In this document: piece by piece, positions 5,760 to 6,726 of the stretch
Layout of the letters: the number at the start of each line of letters is the position of its first letter
Position numbering within the stretch: position 1 is the first letter of the stretch
Source of the DNA: Gammaproteobacteria bacterium
GTDB lineage: Bacteria; Pseudomonadota; Gammaproteobacteria; Steroidobacterales; Steroidobacteraceae
DNA: 6,726 nt
Direction of reading: 5' to 3'
NCBI GenBank assembly: GCA_003162555.1
Contig: PMNQ01000076.1
Coordinates: 18,025-24,750 of the forward strand
Position numbers and translations under genes: made by a program
The notes under the pieces: generated by a model
Database searches by the model: none
What the model was told of the DNA's origin: nothing
Seen by the model: the letters and a program-made list of their open reading frames with translations, nothing else

Positions 5760-6726
5760 TCAGGCAGCCGCAGACAGCTCGGCAAGCACCTCGGCGACGG
5801 CCTCCACGGCTCCGGCCATGCCGCGTTCCCCCAGTTGCCCCATGCAGCCCACGCGGAAGGTCTCAATGGCGGTCAGCTTGCCTGGATAAAGAATGTAACC
5901 GCGCGACTTGACGGCTTCGTAGAAACTCTTGAACGCATAGTGTGGCACGCGCGGCGCGTGAAAGGTCACGATGATCGGCGCCTGGATTTCTTCGGGCAGG
6001 AAGCTCCTCAAGCCCAGCTGGGTGAATCCGTTGATCAGCGTGCGACAATTGCCAGCGTAGCGTGCCCCGCGCGCCGCACATCCGCCCTCATTGAGATATT
6101 GCTCGATCGCAGCATCGAAAGCGGCGACCACGTGCGTCGGCGGCGTGTAGCGCCATTGCGTGGTTTTCTGCATATAGATCCACTGGTCGTACAGGTCTAG
6201 CGCCAGCGAATGACTGTTGCCCTCAGCGCGCTCCAGCACACTGCGCCGCGCGATCACAAAGGCCATGCCCGGCGGCCCCTCCAGGCACTTGCCGGATGCG
6301 GCAATGATCGCGTCGAACGGGGTACGGCGCGCGTCGATCGGGAGAGCGCCGAAGGAACTCATTGCATCGACAATCAGGCTGCGGCCGTGACGCGCCACGA
6401 CCTCGGCCACTTGCTGCAGAGGATTGAGGATGCCGGCGCTGGTTTCGCAATGCACGAGCGCCACATGCGTGATGCTCGTATCGGCGGCGAGCGAGCGGTC
6501 GATGTCCGCGGCACGCACGGCGGCGTCTTCCGCGTAGTCAACTGTGGTGAGCTTACGGCCCAGCACACGGCATATGCGGGCGATGCGCTGGCAGTAGGCG
6601 CCGTTTTGAGGCACCAGCACGTGGCCATTGCGTGGCACCAGTGTGCCGATCGCGGCTTCGACCGAGAACGTGCCGCTCCCCTGCAGCGGTACGCACTCGT
6701 GCGTGTCGGCGGCGTTGACGATCGCG
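5760..6726 (-). CDS. phnW: PhnW-family class V aminotransferase (annotated type: 2-aminoethylphosphonate-pyruvate transaminase), 5' end outside window; probable aminosulfonate transaminase here
   Basis: This PLP-dependent fold type I, class V transaminase is visible as its C-terminal 321 residues, and roughly 45 N-terminal residues lie beyond the right edge. The frame continues upstream of the GTG at 6638 into [20 protein letters not shown] (6669-6683) is the PhnW cofactor-phosphate motif, so 6638 is not the start. Other PhnW landmarks are [26 protein letters not shown] with the pyridine-binding Asp (6366-6368), [14 protein letters not shown] with the Schiff-base Lys (6288-6290), [21 protein letters not shown] and FRVGCMGQ with the substrate-carboxylate Arg (5853-5855). 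PhnW enzymes normally move the amino group of 2-aminoethylphosphonate to pyruvate, giving phosphonoacetaldehyde and alanine. No phosphonatase (phnX) or other phosphonate gene is visible. The next gene, 34 nt away, is xsc, so the natural substrate may be taurine, giving sulfoacetaldehyde. The family assignment is firm, but the substrate is inferred. Confidence 0.9.
   Translation of the reverse strand, partial: AIVNAADTHECVPLQGSGTFSVEAAIGTLVPRNGHVLVPQNGAYCQRIARICRVLGRKLTTVDYAEDAAVRAADIDRSLAADTSITHVALVHCETSAGILNPLQQVAEVVARHGRSLIVDAMSSFGALPIDARRTPFDAIIAASGKCLEGPPGMAFVIARRSVLERAEGNSHSLALDLYDQWIYMQKTTQWRYTPPTHVVAAFDAAIEQYLNEGGCAARGARYAGNCRTLINGFTQLGLRSFLPEEIQAPIIVTFHAPRVPHYAFKSFYEAVKSRGYILYPGKLTAIETFRVGCMGQLGERGMAGAVEAVAEVLAELSAAA

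Noticed and set aside
5726..5866. An in-frame N-terminal extension of xsc starting at 5866, inside the aminotransferase gene.
   Set aside because: The extension is Pro/Trp/Arg-rich and unlike any Xsc. The ATG at 5725 has AGGAG at good spacing and yields the normal Xsc N-terminus.
3962..5911. A very long open frame on the plus strand opposite xsc (649 codons).
   Set aside because: It is antisense to an unmistakable xsc. The translation is Arg/His/Asp-rich with no domain signature, as expected for the mirror frame of a high-GC gene.
6636..6638. GTG as the start of a short aminotransferase (292 residues).
   Set aside because: The frame stays open to the window edge and encodes the conserved PhnW QGSGT motif upstream, so this GTG is an internal valine.

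Overview
The window looks like chromosomal DNA of a high-GC member of the Pseudomonadota (Proteobacteria). The evidence is strong G/C bias at third codon positions, dense gene packing, and a sulfoacetaldehyde acetyltransferase that closely resembles the alphaproteobacterial (Rhodobacter/Ruegeria) form as I remember it. The genus cannot be named from the sequence alone.

Five genes lie in one tight block on the minus strand. In transcription order they are a PhnW-family class V aminotransferase (its 5' end runs off the right edge), xsc (sulfoacetaldehyde acetyltransferase), ackA (acetate kinase), a YeiH/TauZ-type putative sulfate/sulfite exporter, and a GabP-like amino acid permease. The junctions are a 34-nt gap, a 4-nt overlap (ATGA), an 8-nt overlap and a 34-nt gap, so the block is very probably one operon. 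Its promoter and any regulator lie beyond the right edge. On the plus strand at the left edge is the C-terminal end of a membrane protein that resembles the TauE/SafE (TSUP) family. It converges on the operon with only 19 nt between the two stop codons.

Read together, the genes form a dissimilation module for a C2 aminosulfonate, most likely taurine. The permease would import it and the aminotransferase would convert it to sulfoacetaldehyde (pyruvate to alanine). Xsc would release sulfite and make acetyl phosphate, AckA would turn acetyl phosphate into acetate plus ATP, and the YeiH-type (perhaps also the TSUP-type) protein would export the sulfur anion.

The arrangement differs from the textbook taurine operon in three ways. 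A PhnW-type (class V) transaminase sits where Tpa or Toa (class III) would be expected. AckA replaces phosphotransacetylase. A single-polypeptide GABA-permease-like carrier replaces the TauABC or TRAP importer. No alanine dehydrogenase, Pta or TauR-type regulator is visible here. No RNA genes, insertion sequences, CRISPR arrays or sizeable repeats were seen, and no gene-free stretch exceeds about 35 nt.
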